Below, piece by piece: positions 1-12,612 of a DNA stretch of 64,000 nucleotides. Under the pieces are notes generated by a model, which saw nothing but the letters and a program-made list of their open reading frames with translations, searched no databases and had not been told where the DNA came from. Made by a program: the position numbers and the translations under genes. The number at the start of each line of letters is the position of its first letter. Position 1 is the first letter of the stretch. Origin of the DNA: Parietaria judaica (Eukaryota > Streptophyta > Magnoliopsida > Rosales > Urticaceae); NCBI GenBank assembly GCA_954871525.1, contig OX940865.1:12476606-12540605 (forward strand). Reading direction: 5' to 3'.

Positions 1-1762
1 TAAAACAATCTCTTATCTTTATAAGGAAAATATTATATTTCATCAAGCTACACGCAAATAATTCTCTATTATAACTCGCCATGCCTTTCTGTTTGTCATC
101 GAAATTATGAATTTGTCACGTGAATATTCTATCACAATATTTGGATATTTAAATAGATGAAAACAAATCATATGTTGGTCATTTTTTATTAGTGTAAAAC
201 AGGCACGCATGCGGCTTATTTTTATACAGAAATGGCTCCTTTATTATTGTTATTATTTATTTTTTTACAAAAATAACAATAAGTAGTTCTGATTTCCTCT
301 ATGTTTTCTATGTTTGCTTAGATTTTTTTTTTCGAATAGTCTAGGCCTGTCCATTTTTCAATAATGGTTATTTTTGTATTTATCGAAAACACAGGAATAA
401 ATATTTCGAAGTATCTTAGAAGTACATATTTTTAATCTAATTTTTCAATGACAAAAATTTTACCAAAAATAAACATATTTCGTATTACCGTAAGTTTTAA
501 GTCGTTTCCGTGAGTGCCCATCGGCCAAAGACTACTTACTTATCACGCTCTGATACATTATCATGTGGTTTTAAATATTCCGACTTGTCTTCGGTATCTC
601 TTAAATTTTGACTTGTTCGTAATTCTTTTGCGGCAACGGTTTATTTATTGTTTATTAAAAAAAAAAATAAGAGAGAGAGAAAAAAAGGAGAAATAAAATA
701 AAAAGTGGATATAATTTATATCAAACTGTATTTGTAACCTTTATTTTAGTATAAATTACAACTGCAACTGTAATATATATACATGCCAAAGTATAATTTA
801 AACTTATATTTTCCGCACACACAAATATATTATCGGGTAGCGGCTTACCCGTAAAATATGATCGGTAACTTTACATGTCGATAAACTATTTTTTGAAAAA
901 ATCATCGGTAAGCCCATTATCCATCAACATATCCATAAAATAGAGACTGTGGTGTTTTATCGGTAACCGCATTTAGAATTTTCCATCCACTTACATCATC
1001 AAACACATCACTATTATTCAATAAAGCGACACTCCCGCAAGATAATATTATATATTTTAATTAAAAAATTTATTACCTATTTTTACTTTATGAAAACTCT
1101 ATCGATCACCCCCACCAATTTGGCAATAAAGCCGTAAAATCGGAGCAGCGAATTTTCAGAATGTTATAAAACTTTCATTGATATATTTACTCTTACCTCC
1201 TCGATATACTTATAAATTAAACTTGAGGACGATTCCCTCGGTAAAGCATTAGTCGCTACCGTACTTGAAATTGAGCTTCGTCTCAAACAACGTCAAATCA
1301 TACAATAATTCCGATTAAGTTGTATACATACACCGACAAAATAGGTAAGTCATCCTCCATTATATTCTCACACAAATTGCATGTATCGTTTTAATGTTAT
1401 AACGTTCCATTGGAGCCGACAGCCCCCACTAAAGAGTAAACTCCCATTTATTGAATGTTGGGATCAAAATGTAACTTCCTTAGGCTCGCTCGAGACTGTA
1501 ATTTTTATTTTATTTTTTTGCAATAAATAGACTCGTGTATGTCTGTTTAAGAGTGTGTGAAGTATGAAATTTAAAATCAATGAAATGTCATATCATTTGG
1601 AACAATATGGTTTAACTTTAGTCCTTAGATCGATGTAGTTAGCTGTCGCTGCTATTTGGTGAATGACTCATTACTTTAGTCATCACAATCCTAGACACTA
1701 CATATATATTTGAATTCTTACCATTTCAGTACACTAAGTTTATTTTTGTTTGAACCTTTGAT
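1..1762. other. AT-rich intergenic DNA, no gene seen
   Basis: No reading frame here has codon structure or a recognisable domain. The 60-residue frame at 514-696 is a low-complexity Lys/Glu tail over an A-rich stretch. A small imperfect palindrome around GGGTAGCGGCTTACCC lies near 835-850. The stretch looks like old repeat DNA. Confidence 0.6.
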
Positions 1763-2307
1763 TAGGGTAGTTAATTAGAATGCGGTCCCGGAAAACGATA
1801 CAACTGTAATGCGATTGTAAATGAGTTTGGGTCGTTCGTAAATGAATTTGGATCCAACTATATCAAACATGATTAAATAACAAGTGAACACGACACAAAC
1901 ACGACGACATGATGGGATTCCGTTACACACGATTAAGGATCAAAAAATTATTTTATGCATTTTCATATATGTCATTATGCATTATAATACTTATTATATA
2001 TAACATTTATGTTTTTATTTGATGATTTACATTGTTTAATTGATGAGCATATGAAATTATTAATTAATTTTAAAATAATAAATGATATAATCAAATAAAT
2101 GAAGTTAAATGAGTTTAAAATTAATTAATTTAAATACATAAACTAGAATTACTAAACGGGTATAGACACGATAAACACATTTTTTAAATGAGATTGGTCT
2201 AAGTCTCGTATTCTAACACGATTAATAAACAGGACTAATTTAAATCTACATAAAATCAACAAAAAAATTAAGACCCGACACAACCACGAATTAATTGCCA
2301 ACTCCTA
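1763..2307. mobile_element. hAT-type MITE (non-autonomous)
   Basis: The ends read TAGGGTAGTTAATT on the left and, reverse-complemented, TAGGAGTTGGCAATT on the right, an imperfect terminal inverted repeat. The flanks are CCTTTGAT (1755-1762) and CCCTTGAT (2308-2315), an 8-bp target duplication with one mismatch, as expected for hAT. The interior has recurring CACGA/ACACGA motifs and no coding capacity. Assignment to hAT is inferred from duplication length and end sequence. Confidence 0.55.
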
Positions 2308-2649
2308 CCCTTGATATTAAAACAAGTAAATTTCTTTGACAATAAATTGATAATTAATGTTATAAGTCGGCCATTTTGACCTTCACCTTTACCATGGTAT
2401 TCCGCATTGCAACGTTGAGCTAAACTTTGCTTCGCATGCAATATATTGTATATTATATTGTTATCTACGTTCTATTATATGCTTATTTAGTTCTTTTGAA
2501 AGAGATGCTCGTGATTTTACACGTGATTGATAGTGCTTAGCCGGCGAGCTGTGGTGCCAAATCGTACTATCTATATTCTATAGTATTAGTTTTTCTTCAT
2601 AAACTTGGCTAAATAAGATAGTATTTAAAATGAAATCCTCTAAGTGGTA

Positions 2650-2880
2650 GAGGTGCAACCCACGATTTCGTGATGGGTCGCGACTAGAATCTCCGGAATC
2701 GCCAAAACGATCGTCGCGATGAGTCGCGATTCCCGCAAATGAGGACGTGTCAAGCCACCATTGAGCGAGAGCCATTCGCGCGGATGAGTCGTGATTATCA
2801 CCACTCGTCGCGATGAATCGCGAACTCTGCAGTGGCGTCGCGACTCGCCGCGAGACCCACCCTCCCGTCGTGAGTTTCAG
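2650..2880. repeat. CpG-rich block with repeated TCGCGA palindromes
   Basis: This block stands out from the surrounding AT-rich DNA. TCGCGA or close variants occur about six times, often as paired units such as TCGCGATGAGTCGCGA. A 65-residue minus-strand frame (2578-2775) covers part of it but resembles no family I know. It may be the GC-rich part of a retrotransposon LTR or of a satellite. Confidence 0.5.
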
Positions 2881-4663
2881 CTCTTCTAAGTGGGGCTAGA
2901 ATTGTAAATTCAGGGCTTTCTAAGACCTTGGAAAACCGGAACTCCATTTTTTTTTTCAAATTTTCTAAACAATAAAGGCGTAATAGTATTTAGTTGACAC
3001 AATTTATTTTAACAAAATTTATTTTCATAGTTCATCAATAAAAGTAACAAAATTAAGTTAATTTGATTTAAGTAATTATGATGAAAGTGAATTCCTGCGA
3101 AGCTAGGAAATAACGATATTCTACAAATAGTCAAATGAAATTAGAAGTTTGATCGACGGAAATTTTCTCTCTTTAGCTTTTTCGTGTTAATCTTATTTTT
3201 AGTATTCAATTGTAAGAATGTGATTTGATTGATCTTAGAAGAACGATGATGATTAAGATTAGGTTCGAGCACATATATTTTTCTTACAACTCTCCAATAT
3301 AGTGCCTTACGGATTTATCATATGATATCTACAATCCATTGTAACCTTTTAACATAGCCGATCTTTTTCAAGCAAAAATTGTGTGATCGTCCTATGCCCC
3401 ATAAGAACATAATTTTTTATATAAATATTTTTATAAAAGTATCGAATTATATAATATCTTTATAATTAAAAAATTCTAATTAATTTAAAAAAAAAATTAT
3501 AGCATGGGTGTAATTTGAAACCATGTTGGAAGTAGGGGTAATTTGAACCACCGCCACCTCCTTTTCTATTATTTTTTTACTATTTTACTTTACTTTACCT
3601 TTCATATTTATTAGTTTATATTCACATAAAATTTTAGTTTAATTCCATCTTGAATTTTCACAAAAAAAATAAATATAATTACTTTAAATCTGATTTTCGA
3701 AAGAAAAAAAAAAGTCTAATTATCCACAAAAAAAAACGTACGTGCTTCTTATTTTGGTTTCTTTGTGGTAAGTAAGATAGCTTTTGATGTTAGTTTAAAT
3801 AAAAAAATCGTTGTCGATTCAATTTAGATAAATGAAAAAAAAAAGGAAGCAAGAAACAAGAAACAAAAAGGAAGCTATTATAGGCCACGGAGATTTAGCC
3901 AGGTGGTTCATGAGTAACGGTAAACGTGTAAAGCCTATGAGGCTACCCGATACTACAAGCAAGCAAGCAACACATATTTCTTCTAACCAAGGACAGAATG
4001 GGAATAAAACTGCATAAGTTGCGGAAGTTTGCCTTCACCAGACACCATAATTACCAAACCACTAGATTATGATGAAATGATGATGATCAACATATATAAA
4101 ATAAAAGATTAATAATACAAGTGAATGGAGCAATAATTAGCCTCGGAATAAAAAATAATAATAAGAAATTATTTGATCATAATAGAGAATAATTGGAGAT
4201 CTTAAGCAAAAGTCAAGAAATAGATACAAAAGACTTGTAGAGAGAAGAAGAATTGGGTTATTGTAGCCTTGTAGTAGGACATCACCAGAGTCTTTAGGTC
4301 CACACATAATACAAAATAAGGAAATCTACAAAAAAATTAAAAGGAGTAATTGACAATAATGCTCCCTCAACGTTGTATATTAGTACAATTTCATCTTTGA
4401 AATTTTGATTCTTAGCACCGATGCCTCTAAACTTTTTATATATATATATAAAAAAAAAAGAAGCATAGGCTCATCTTTCATGCATAAAAAAATGATGAAA
4501 ATGGTCATTAATCTACTAATTACTGAACGAGTTTAAGATAATAAATTAAGATATAATTGTAAAGCAATTAATAAGCTTAATTGTACTTGTTGTTCCTTAC
4601 TTGATCTAGTGTTAATCTCACACTTCTCATTGTGAGCTCCTATGTTCAATCGGCATGGAATAC
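2881..4663. other. AT-rich intergenic DNA, no gene seen
   Basis: Homopolymer runs and AT-rich sequence. The small frame at 3832-4017 is a Lys/Asn/Gln-rich random frame without homology that I can recognise. Confidence 0.55.
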
Positions 4664-4930
4664 TGATGCGAATATGTATAAGGAGATATTATCAAGATTT
4701 ATTGTATTTTTATTATTAGTTATTTGTTTTCATTTTAGTTAGAGTAATTAGGGAAATTTGTTTCCTATTTTTTTGTGATCGAGAACAAACCCTAACTCTA
4801 TAAAAGAGTTGGTCACTCATTGTATTGGAAAGATTTTGATGAATAAAAAATTGAAGTTTTTGCTTTGAAAACCGAGTTTATTCTCGTTGAGACGCGTTCT
4901 TTGTTAACATCCGTAGTCCGATCTACATCA
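4664..4930. mobile_element. Solo LTR (Copia-like)
   Basis: The 267-bp unit begins TGATG and ends CATCA, the short inverted ends typical of an LTR. It is flanked by AATAC (4659-4663) and AATAG (4931-4935), a 5-bp target duplication with one difference. Inside is a TATA-like CTATAAAAGAG near the middle, followed by AATAAA, consistent with LTR promoter and polyadenylation signals. No internal retrotransposon domain adjoins it, so it looks like a solo LTR left by recombination. Confidence 0.65.
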
Positions 4931-5358
4931 AATAGATATGCATTCCTACCGATATAGGTTGAGTTGAGAGTTGTAATATAAATATTTAATATTTTCTATC
5001 AATTTTAACGGCAATATGCTACTAATGAAATTTTAACAAATATCTCAATCAAAAACTAAAATTAAGTAAACAAAATGCATCAATAAACAAAATTCAATGG
5101 ACATTACTGTCAATTACTTTGAAATAAAATCTTTTGTCAAGAGATACCCTCAAAAGACAAAATAAAAATAATAATGAGGGGAGTGCCAATCACTCAAATA
5201 AAAGATTTGTCAAGAAATATACCTCAAAAGACAAAAGAAAATTGAGGGGAAAAAATAGAAATATATGGTCATGGTCCCACAAAAACCCAATCACATCTAG
5301 AAACTCTTGACTTTGAGACACAAAACTCCTCCCTTAATCAATTAAAACCTTAGCTTAG

Positions 5359-5363
<5 letters not shown>

Positions 5364-5391
<28 letters not shown>
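5364..5391. repeat. (TA)n microsatellite upstream of the gene at 5532
   Basis: An uninterrupted TA run lies about 140-170 bp before the start codon. It could include or replace the TATA element of the downstream gene. Confidence 0.8.
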
Positions 5392-5395
<4 letters not shown>

Positions 5396-5531
5396 GAAAA
5401 TACAAAATCCCAAAAAAGGGTCCATTAGGTGATGACACTGCCATCACAACCACCATTGCTTCATTTCAAACCCAAAGCTTCCATTTTCTCTCAACCTCTA
5501 AATTTTCCCGGAAAATACAAACAAACAGACA

Positions 5532-6329
5532 ATGCTCGATCCGAGACTGAGTCCCCAGGAGCAGCCTTTCCTATTCCACGAACCCAACAAAGACGACGAC
5601 CGCGAGAGCTCATGGGACTCCATGAACCGCGCTTTCCGAGCTCAGACCTACCAGCCTCCGGGGAGCCCCCGCCGGGCCCACTACCGGAGCCTCTCGCCGG
5701 CGGCCAGAGCCCAGGCCATCGCCAACGGCCAGAGGGAGCTCATGGAGATGGTCAGCAACATGCCCGAGTCCTGCTACGAGCTCTCCCTCAAGGACCTCGT
5801 CGAGCACAACCGGCGCCGCGACGACCACGACGAGGCCCGGGCCGACGCCTCGTCGGAGCTGGGCCTGCTCGAGAGGCGATCCTCCTTCGGCCCGGACGAC
5901 GTCGCCGTCGCAGCGCAACGGGCCGCAGCGAGGCCGAAGGCCGCTGCGCCGGTGACTTCGTCAAGCATCGGGTCGGGGCATCTGCTGAAGATGGGGTTCC
6001 CGGTGTCGTTCGGGCCGCGGAGCCGGTTAAGGAAAGTAGCATCGACGAAGAAAAAGACGGCGCCGACTGCGACAGAAGACGGTAATTCAAAGGTGTCCGT
6101 GAATAGCGGAGGTGTGGTGGACAAGGAGTGGTGGAAGAAGAGGTACGGTGGCGGGTGCGGGAACGGCGGCGGCGGCGGAGAGAGCGATCACAGCGACGGG
6201 GATCTATCGAGCAGCGGGGCCCACGGGAGCCGGAAGAGCACGGCGACGACGACGTCATCCTCTTCGGGAAGCCGGAGCAGCAGCCTCAGCAGCCAGAACA
6301 GTACTCGGACAAGTAGAAATCAAAGGTAA
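5532..6329 (+). CDS. Plant-specific uncharacterised protein (At5g21940-like)
   Basis: This 265-residue frame begins at the ATG of MLDPRLSPQ. It carries the conserved block GQRELMEMVSNMPESCYELS (residues 66-85) followed by LKDLVE, which I recognise from a small angiosperm family of unknown biochemistry. A second conserved patch, HLLKMGFPVSFGPRSR, lies at about 149-164, and WWKKRYGGG near 200 is followed by a low-complexity Gly/Ser/Thr tail. No signal peptide or membrane segment is evident. The sequence is very GC-rich against its surroundings. The end is ambiguous: the frame stops TAA at 6327-6329, but a donor at 6326 (AAAG|GTAATT) and an acceptor ending at 6412 would give one more residue (Cys) and TGA at 6417-6419. 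Other frames across this region are GC-rich shadows. Confidence 0.8.
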   Translation: MLDPRLSPQEQPFLFHEPNKDDDRESSWDSMNRAFRAQTYQPPGSPRRAHYRSLSPAARAQAIANGQRELMEMVSNMPESCYELSLKDLVEHNRRRDDHDEARADASSELGLLERRSSFGPDDVAVAAQRAAARPKAAAPVTSSSIGSGHLLKMGFPVSFGPRSRLRKVASTKKKTAPTATEDGNSKVSVNSGGVVDKEWWKKRYGGGCGNGGGGGESDHSDGDLSSSGAHGSRKSTATTTSSSSGSRSSSLSSQNSTRTSRNQR

Positions 6330-6419
6330 TTTTCTAGTTAATAGTTATTACCCAATTAATTTATTTCATTCAAAAAAAATTTTTCATCTCTTTTATTGTG
6401 TGATTTAATTAGGTGTTGA

Positions 6420-9163
6420 AACTGGAGCCAAAATTGTTTGAAATAAAACTTAGTACATATTTGGGAAATTGGATAGATTTATATTTTTTAATAAGTTATG
6501 TTGGGTTAGTGGTTATCGGGACAATAGTTTCTTTAAAATATATTGAGTGTGAAACAAAAAATTAGTATATATTTTGGAAAGATGTATTGGATACATAAAT
6601 TGTTGGGAATATTATTAGATACATAATATATTACAATTTAGAGCCCTTTATTGGGTTAGACTTTGGAGCTTACCATGAAATAGTTTCTTTATATTATTTT
6701 GAGTATGTAACCAAAATTGTTGGAATTTTTCTCAAGTCTTTTGCAGAGTCGTTAGTTTTCAGATACAGAAAACATGGGATTTTTTTGGAATAATTAATTA
6801 GGTGCTTAATTATTTCCTTAAAGTTTATTATAGGTTATCGAGAGTTGAAACTTGAAACAGAACAAATAATGGAAAAGAAAATAACAAGACTTAGATTGGT
6901 TTTAAATTTGGTCAAAATTTTCAATTATGTGATTGATTTGGGGAGGAAATTCTTGTCTCAAAGTCAAATCATAAAAACTTTCAAACTTCTAAGAAACGGA
7001 AACAAAAAGTTTTCTATTTTGCAAGAAAGAAAATTTACCTTTTTAGCTTACTTTCATTTTTCATAGAAATATACCTCTACGTTTAATTTGACGACAATAC
7101 CTTTATTTTTGTAATTTAATTTAATTTCATAAAAATAAAATCCAAAATGTGAATTCTTAAAATTGATAATTGGTAATAATATATGGTATATAGAGTTATA
7201 GACAATTTTAAAATGATGAGAAGGGTATAAACTATAAAGGGAAAAAAGAAAAGAAGCTAAGACACACTTTCAAGATATTTATATTAACACTATATTTTGT
7301 GAAAATTGAAAATAAAAAGTATATGAAAAATTCCCTAAGGAGAATTTAAAACGACATGGGCAGATTTTAGTTTTACACAAGGACTTTGGAATTTGGATAT
7401 AAGGATATATGTGTAGTTATATATATAGTTAAGTCATATGTGTTTATTTCTTGGGATTTAATTACTAGTTAGGAGTATTAATAATATTGCATTTATTGTA
7501 TGCTTTAATTAGCTTATGGTTATGACTAATGGTAGTACTCCACGGGTTTAAATGCAGGCGAGTGACCGGTGGTTGCTGGGGATTTATCAACAGAAAGAAA
7601 AACAGAGACGTGGAATCATGAAATGTCTCTCAAGGCGATGATGGAATATATATATAAAATTCGGAATATAGCGGCATATATATTTAAGTTATTGTGTGCA
7701 TCGCAATCATAATCAAGCTTTATCAAGAAAGAAAAAAAAATACTTAAAAGTCCACATTTGTTAACTTCGGTGGTTAATGTTGAATGTCCGGATGAATTAC
7801 CAAAATTCATATTTATGTCACGGTGAGATTATTGAGTCTGACTCGATAATCTCATGGTGACATGACATGATATTTGGTGTCATCTAGATAGTTAAATCCA
7901 CTTACGACAGATGTGAAATTTAAGTATGAAAAAAAAATTGCACTAAAGGTAACAATTTAAGTATTTATGCCGTTAATTTTCTTATATAATGCCTGCAATA
8001 AATATTTAATTAGGATACAATGTTGCAGCAAAAGAAAATGTTGAGGTGTGAATATTCTTAGCGATCAGTTTTTTTGTTTTCTTTTTTTTTTTTTTATTAT
8101 TGCAAAAGATTATAAAAGAAGAAGAAGGTGTAACTAGTCTTTATTTTCGCGAGATGTGAATTATTTTGTCGTGATGTTTTTATTTAATTAATTTAGCTAA
8201 TATTCATCATTCTAGCTTTGAATAAGACTCACTAAAAATGAAGTCCAAAAGCAAAAACAAGTTTTAAGTGTAACATAAAAGACTGTTTTAAAGGAAAATT
8301 CATGAAATGCTTATTTATAACCAATTTTTTAAATTTTTTTAAAAGAAATTGCTGATAGTTTGATTAAATCAGTTTTTGCCTAGTTAATATTTTTTTCAAA
8401 ATTATAAATACAGATTCAGATTATACGAATATTTGACAGAAAAATGAGTGTATTATGCCGAAAATACGAAAGATTTTTGCAACATCTCATCTTTAATATT
8501 TTTGGTATAAGTCACTATTGTTGTGTCCAAAAATTATAAATGAACTACTGTTGGAAAGATAAAAGATTGTTCTAACTTTGTAATTTTACGTTTTATCAGA
8601 AAAAGTCACTAAGTGTATTAAAATTTTCCCGAAACATATATCATTACACTAATGTCAAGTTTTACGTTGTAATTGAAATTTAGTATTTTTTATAACTCTT
8701 TTTTTTTGCGAAATTTAAAATACCAAAGTTGTAGATCTATCTCTTATCTTTTCAACCATAGGTCGTGCATAAAATGTTAATAAAAAATGAGTGAGTTACG
8801 CCAAAAATACGATAAATTGGACATATAGAGGAGGTATCACTCGGTAACAGTCAAGTGACGAATAATACGAAAAAATCTAACGGAATCAAGTTTGGGTACA
8901 TTCGCCATCAAAAATAAATATTTGGTACGTAATTCGCATCCGATCAAACAATTGGTACATTGGCCGCAATTTACCCAATTAAAAAAATTATATATAGAAA
9001 ACATAATAAATGAATGAAGCCATGAACACGTGCTCTAGCGTGGTTTATAAGAAAAATAAAGTAGCCTTTCACTAGTTATTAGATAATCCATTTTTACACT
9101 AAAAATATATCCAGATGTTTAAAAAAAGTTCTTGATAAATAATGATAAGAAATCAAATATTGA
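6420..9163. other. Non-coding AT-rich DNA with one hairpin
   Basis: No coding sequence is supported. The first few hundred bases are probably 3' UTR and flank of the gene at 5532. A near-perfect inverted repeat at 7817-7861 is listed separately. The stretch 8400-8960 has the look of an old transposon but I could not define its ends. Confidence 0.5.
7817..7861. repeat. Hairpin with 21-bp arms and 3-nt loop
   Basis: The left arm at 7817-7837 and right arm at 7841-7861 are reverse complements apart from three mismatches, with a CTG loop. It could be a relic of a MITE or an attenuating or small-RNA hairpin; nothing nearby decides. Confidence 0.65.
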
Positions 9164-9634
9164 GGCGTGTTTGATTAATGCATTACAAAAGTGTTTTTTT
9201 CTTTTCTTTTTCGAGTAGAATTATTTAAAAAGATTAGATGAATTGTATTTTTGGTAAATTAATATGGTTAGATTTATAATTTTTTTAATATAAAAATATG
9301 CTAATGAAAGAAGAGTTTTGAAAATTGAGTTTATGGTGTATTATAAAAAAAAATCTATTTTTTCTTCTCTCTCTTTAATAATACTTGATTTGTACCATGT
9401 CTTATTATTATATGTGACTTTTTATTATGTATTATGTATTTTATTATATTTTATATTTTGATGATATTTAAAAATGAAATTTTTTTAAAGAAAAAAATAT
9501 ATACTAAATAGAATTTTATTTTTTATTTTTCTAATAAAAAACACAAATCTGTTATTATAAAAAACTAGTACACTATAATTATACAGAATTAAAATATAAA
9601 AAATAAAAATTTAAAATTGATTACCGAACACGCC
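9164..9634. mobile_element. Possible MITE with GGCGTGTTTG ends
   Basis: Ends read GGCGTGTTTG on the left and CGAACACGCC on the right, a 10-bp inverted repeat with one mismatch around AT-rich non-coding sequence. I found no clean target-site duplication, so the boundaries are approximate. Confidence 0.4.
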
Positions 9635-10264
9635 TTCGAATTTGAAATATTGCAAAGAACTTATAAATATTTTTCAAGCTTTTTCACAAGTTTTTGCATT
9701 TTATGATCGTAAGTCAATCTTATTTTGAATATATTTTTAAAGTACGGCTCATAAAATAGACTTTTAAAATGATTGAATTTATAAGTTTATAAACAAAGAA
9801 GAAAGAACTGTTGAATATAACGTTATATTATTGAATTGAATAATATTTTAATGCAAAAGCAATTCACTAGTAGTAGTAGCCGTTTTAATCATTACATTGC
9901 AATCTACCTACTTCGATCCAATACTCTTACGGCTTATCTACAAGATAAACGAAAATAACATTTTTCTTTTCTTGTGAGCGACGATATTAATTTTGTAACA
10001 AACAAAAGTTATACATGCATGTTTTATTCTTATACGTTGTAGTTTATTATAACATCCCTTGAAAAAAAAAAACATCAATTCGTTATAATATATGACACTA
10101 AAGTAGTATTCATTTGCGACTTTTTTATGTTTATTTTGGATTTGTATTTTCAATCTTATTAAATAATTTTGCTATAAAAAGACATTTGCTTATATTTTTT
10201 GCCAGAGTTTGTTTATGTTTTCAAAATAGATTTTTTGTTTATATTTATAAAAAAGAAAAACTTA

Positions 10265-10912
10265 GGGCCTGTTTGGTAACGTTTTCTATTTCAAAAAATA
10301 TTTTCAAGAGATAAATTATAAAATTGTTTTTTAAATTGTTTTCGAAATAACGTTTGGTTAGTACTTTTTTTAAAAAAAGAAAAAACGAAATCATGTTTGA
10401 TGAAGATTTTGTTTTCTAATAAGTGTTTTAATGTATGAAATAAAAGGTTATTATTATACTATATTGTGACCGAAACCCTCCAAAATAAAAAAAAAAATAA
10501 ACTTTAAAATATAAAATATCGAAAATATGTAATTAAATATATTTATAAGTTATTGATATATATAATTAATACTTCTTAAAAATATTCGGGTTAGTAACCG
10601 CATAAGTACAAAATAAATGATTATTTTTTATGCTAATAAAAAGATAAATAATAGGCACTTATGTCGCTATTATAAAACATTGATTACTTATGCCGCTATA
10701 ATATTAATATTGAGGATGATTTGTAATAAAATTGTCATAGAAAACATGGAAAACACCTTTTTAGTTGTTTTCAAATTGCAAGCTTTTTTGCACTAAATGA
10801 AATTATCATTTTCCAAAACATTTCAATAGTAAATTGCACCAAACATGTTTTTCATTTTTCAACTAACATAAAACAATGAAAATGATCTCTGAAACACGTA
10901 CCAAACAGGCTC
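10265..10912. mobile_element. PIF/Harbinger (Tourist-like) MITE
   Basis: The 648-bp element starts GGGCCTGTTTGGTA and ends TACCAAACAGGCTC, a 14-bp inverted repeat with one mismatch. It is flanked on both sides by TTA (10262-10264 and 10913-10915), the standard Harbinger target duplication. It has no transposase coding capacity. Confidence 0.75.
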
Positions 10913-10934
10913 TTAATCTTCGTTTGATTTCTTT

Positions 10935-11252
10935 TTCCGCGAGAATTTTCCTTTATTTTTTAAGTCATTTCTTTGTTTTGTTTCCTCTCTTCTGCCCTCA
11001 TCTTTTCTCTCTCTTGTTCTTCTGTCTTCTTCCTAGCTTCTTCCTTTCTTCTTCTCTCTCAAACCCTCATCAAGTTTCTCACCTATCTCACAAAACTCAT
11101 TTCTTTTACTAGTAAACGTGTCGAGTTTAGCCAAATCCGCTCCCAAATCGACTTTTTTTGTTAGAATTTTTTTCTTCTTTCGATTTCGATGTTTTTGTGT
11201 TTATATTATAAGTGCATGACATGATATATGAGATGATATGTTCAGTAATACT
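10935..11252. repeat. CT-rich dispersed repeat fragment
   Basis: A long C/T-rich stretch followed by TTTCGATTTCGATG and, near 11242, TGTTCAGTAATA resembles sequence at 29.6-31.1 kb and 44.2-44.9 kb. The leucine/serine-rich frames here follow from the composition and are not genes. The repeat continues after the hAT insertion, from 12203 to about 12300. Confidence 0.45.
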
Positions 11253-12035
11253 CAGTGGCGGATCCAAAAAATTATAATAGAGGGGGCTAAAATAATTTTT
11301 TTAACTAGTATGAAGCCGGGACAAAAACGGTACTTAGTTTAAAGGCTAAAAAACTCGATTTACGGGCAAAAAAAACTCGGGTTTTGGGTCGGGTTAGTCG
11401 AAAACCTATAAATTTAATGATATAACATCCGAAGCCTATCCAATTAAATTATATCAAATCCAATCAATCACATAAATTTAATTTAATCAATTTCAATTCT
11501 TAAAATTCGTAAATAGAATCCGTTGGTCGATTGTTTTCATCCGAAAACACAAAATTTAAATTCATTTCAAATTTCAAAGCAACACAACTAAACATAAATT
11601 TAGGATGATTTCTGACACTTAAACTCAACACAATTAAGCACAAACTAAACACAGTTCAAAACAGATTATCACAAGTTCTAATACCTAAATTTATCACTAA
11701 TTCTGTCACCTAAATTCATCACATATTGAATGGTCGAATCCCCAAGATATGTCATAAAGTAGATTTGTGGTCCGTTGAATATTACATCACTAATCCAGTT
11801 TCTCAAGCAGTTTCAAGCTGAGCGGAGCAGCGGTAGCTGTCGAAGGCAACGGAGTTGGGAAGATCAACGTGTCTGGGCGGACATGTGAAGGGCATCTTGT
11901 CGAGGCATCACAGGCGAAAGAGGTACTACGATGGAGAAAGAGGGACTAAGGTCGAGGAGAGAGAATGCCAAGGAGAGTTGGACGAGGACTAGTTGAACTT
12001 GAGGGGGAGATTGATTGGGCTGAAGTGGGCTTAAG

Positions 12036-12078
<43 letters not shown>

Positions 12079-12194
12079 GATTCTGAATGGGCTATAGCTC
12101 TGGAGGGGGCTGAGATTTGATTTGAGCTAACGTCCAAGGCTTTTTTGGATTGGGCTGGGGGGACCCTGTTGGGCCATGAATAGATCCGCCCCTG
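11253..12194. mobile_element. Non-autonomous hAT element with exact 8-bp target duplication
   Basis: The ends are CAGTGGCGGATC (11253-11264) and GATCCGCCCCTG (12183-12194), a 12-bp inverted repeat with one mismatch. The flanks are an exact 8-bp duplication, GTAATACT (11245-11252 and 12195-12202), diagnostic of hAT elements. The 942-bp interior lacks a transposase. It contains a 39-base G run. The element sits inside an older dispersed repeat. Confidence 0.85.
12039..12077. repeat. 39-base uninterrupted poly-G tract
   Basis: An uninterrupted run of G inside the hAT element. G tracts this long are rare in plant DNA and can form G-quadruplexes. Its exact length may be affected by sequencing or assembly error. 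Confidence 0.8.
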
Positions 12195-12612
12195 GTAATA
12201 CTTATTTGGTGTTACGTTCATATGGTGTTATTCATGTTTATTTGATTTGGGTTAATATTGACAAATATACCGAAGTTATTAAAAAAATGTGCCGATTTGA
12301 GCCAATTTTTTGTCAATGTTATCTGCCGGTAATAACCCATTTGATTTTGATGTTCATATTGAAATCGGATAATCACGATGGTGGAGACTTTGTTATGGCA
12401 AGTATAGCAACAAGCACTAAAACGATCAGATTACCATACACGCATATAAAATAAAATAAAATAAAATAAAATAATAATATAGAATAATATCGAACTAGAT
12501 TAGTAAAGTATCTGAAGTAGAACTCCTAATCATGAAGTCTTCGTAGTTTTTTTCATATCTCTTATTCATATATTATAATATTCCAACTCTCGTTATATAT
12601 AACATTAGTCCT

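Noticed and set aside
5429..6258. Alternative frames over the gene at 5532, including a 218-residue plus-strand frame and Arg-rich minus-strand frames
   Set aside because: They are GC-rich shadows. Only the frame from 5532 carries a conserved family motif and sensible codon use.
10876..11164. Leucine/serine/phenylalanine-rich small frames
   Set aside because: They come from a C/T-rich repeat tract, with no start context or domain.
11946..12221. Proline-rich minus-strand frame
   Set aside because: The prolines are only the translated poly-G tract, and the frame crosses the transposon end.
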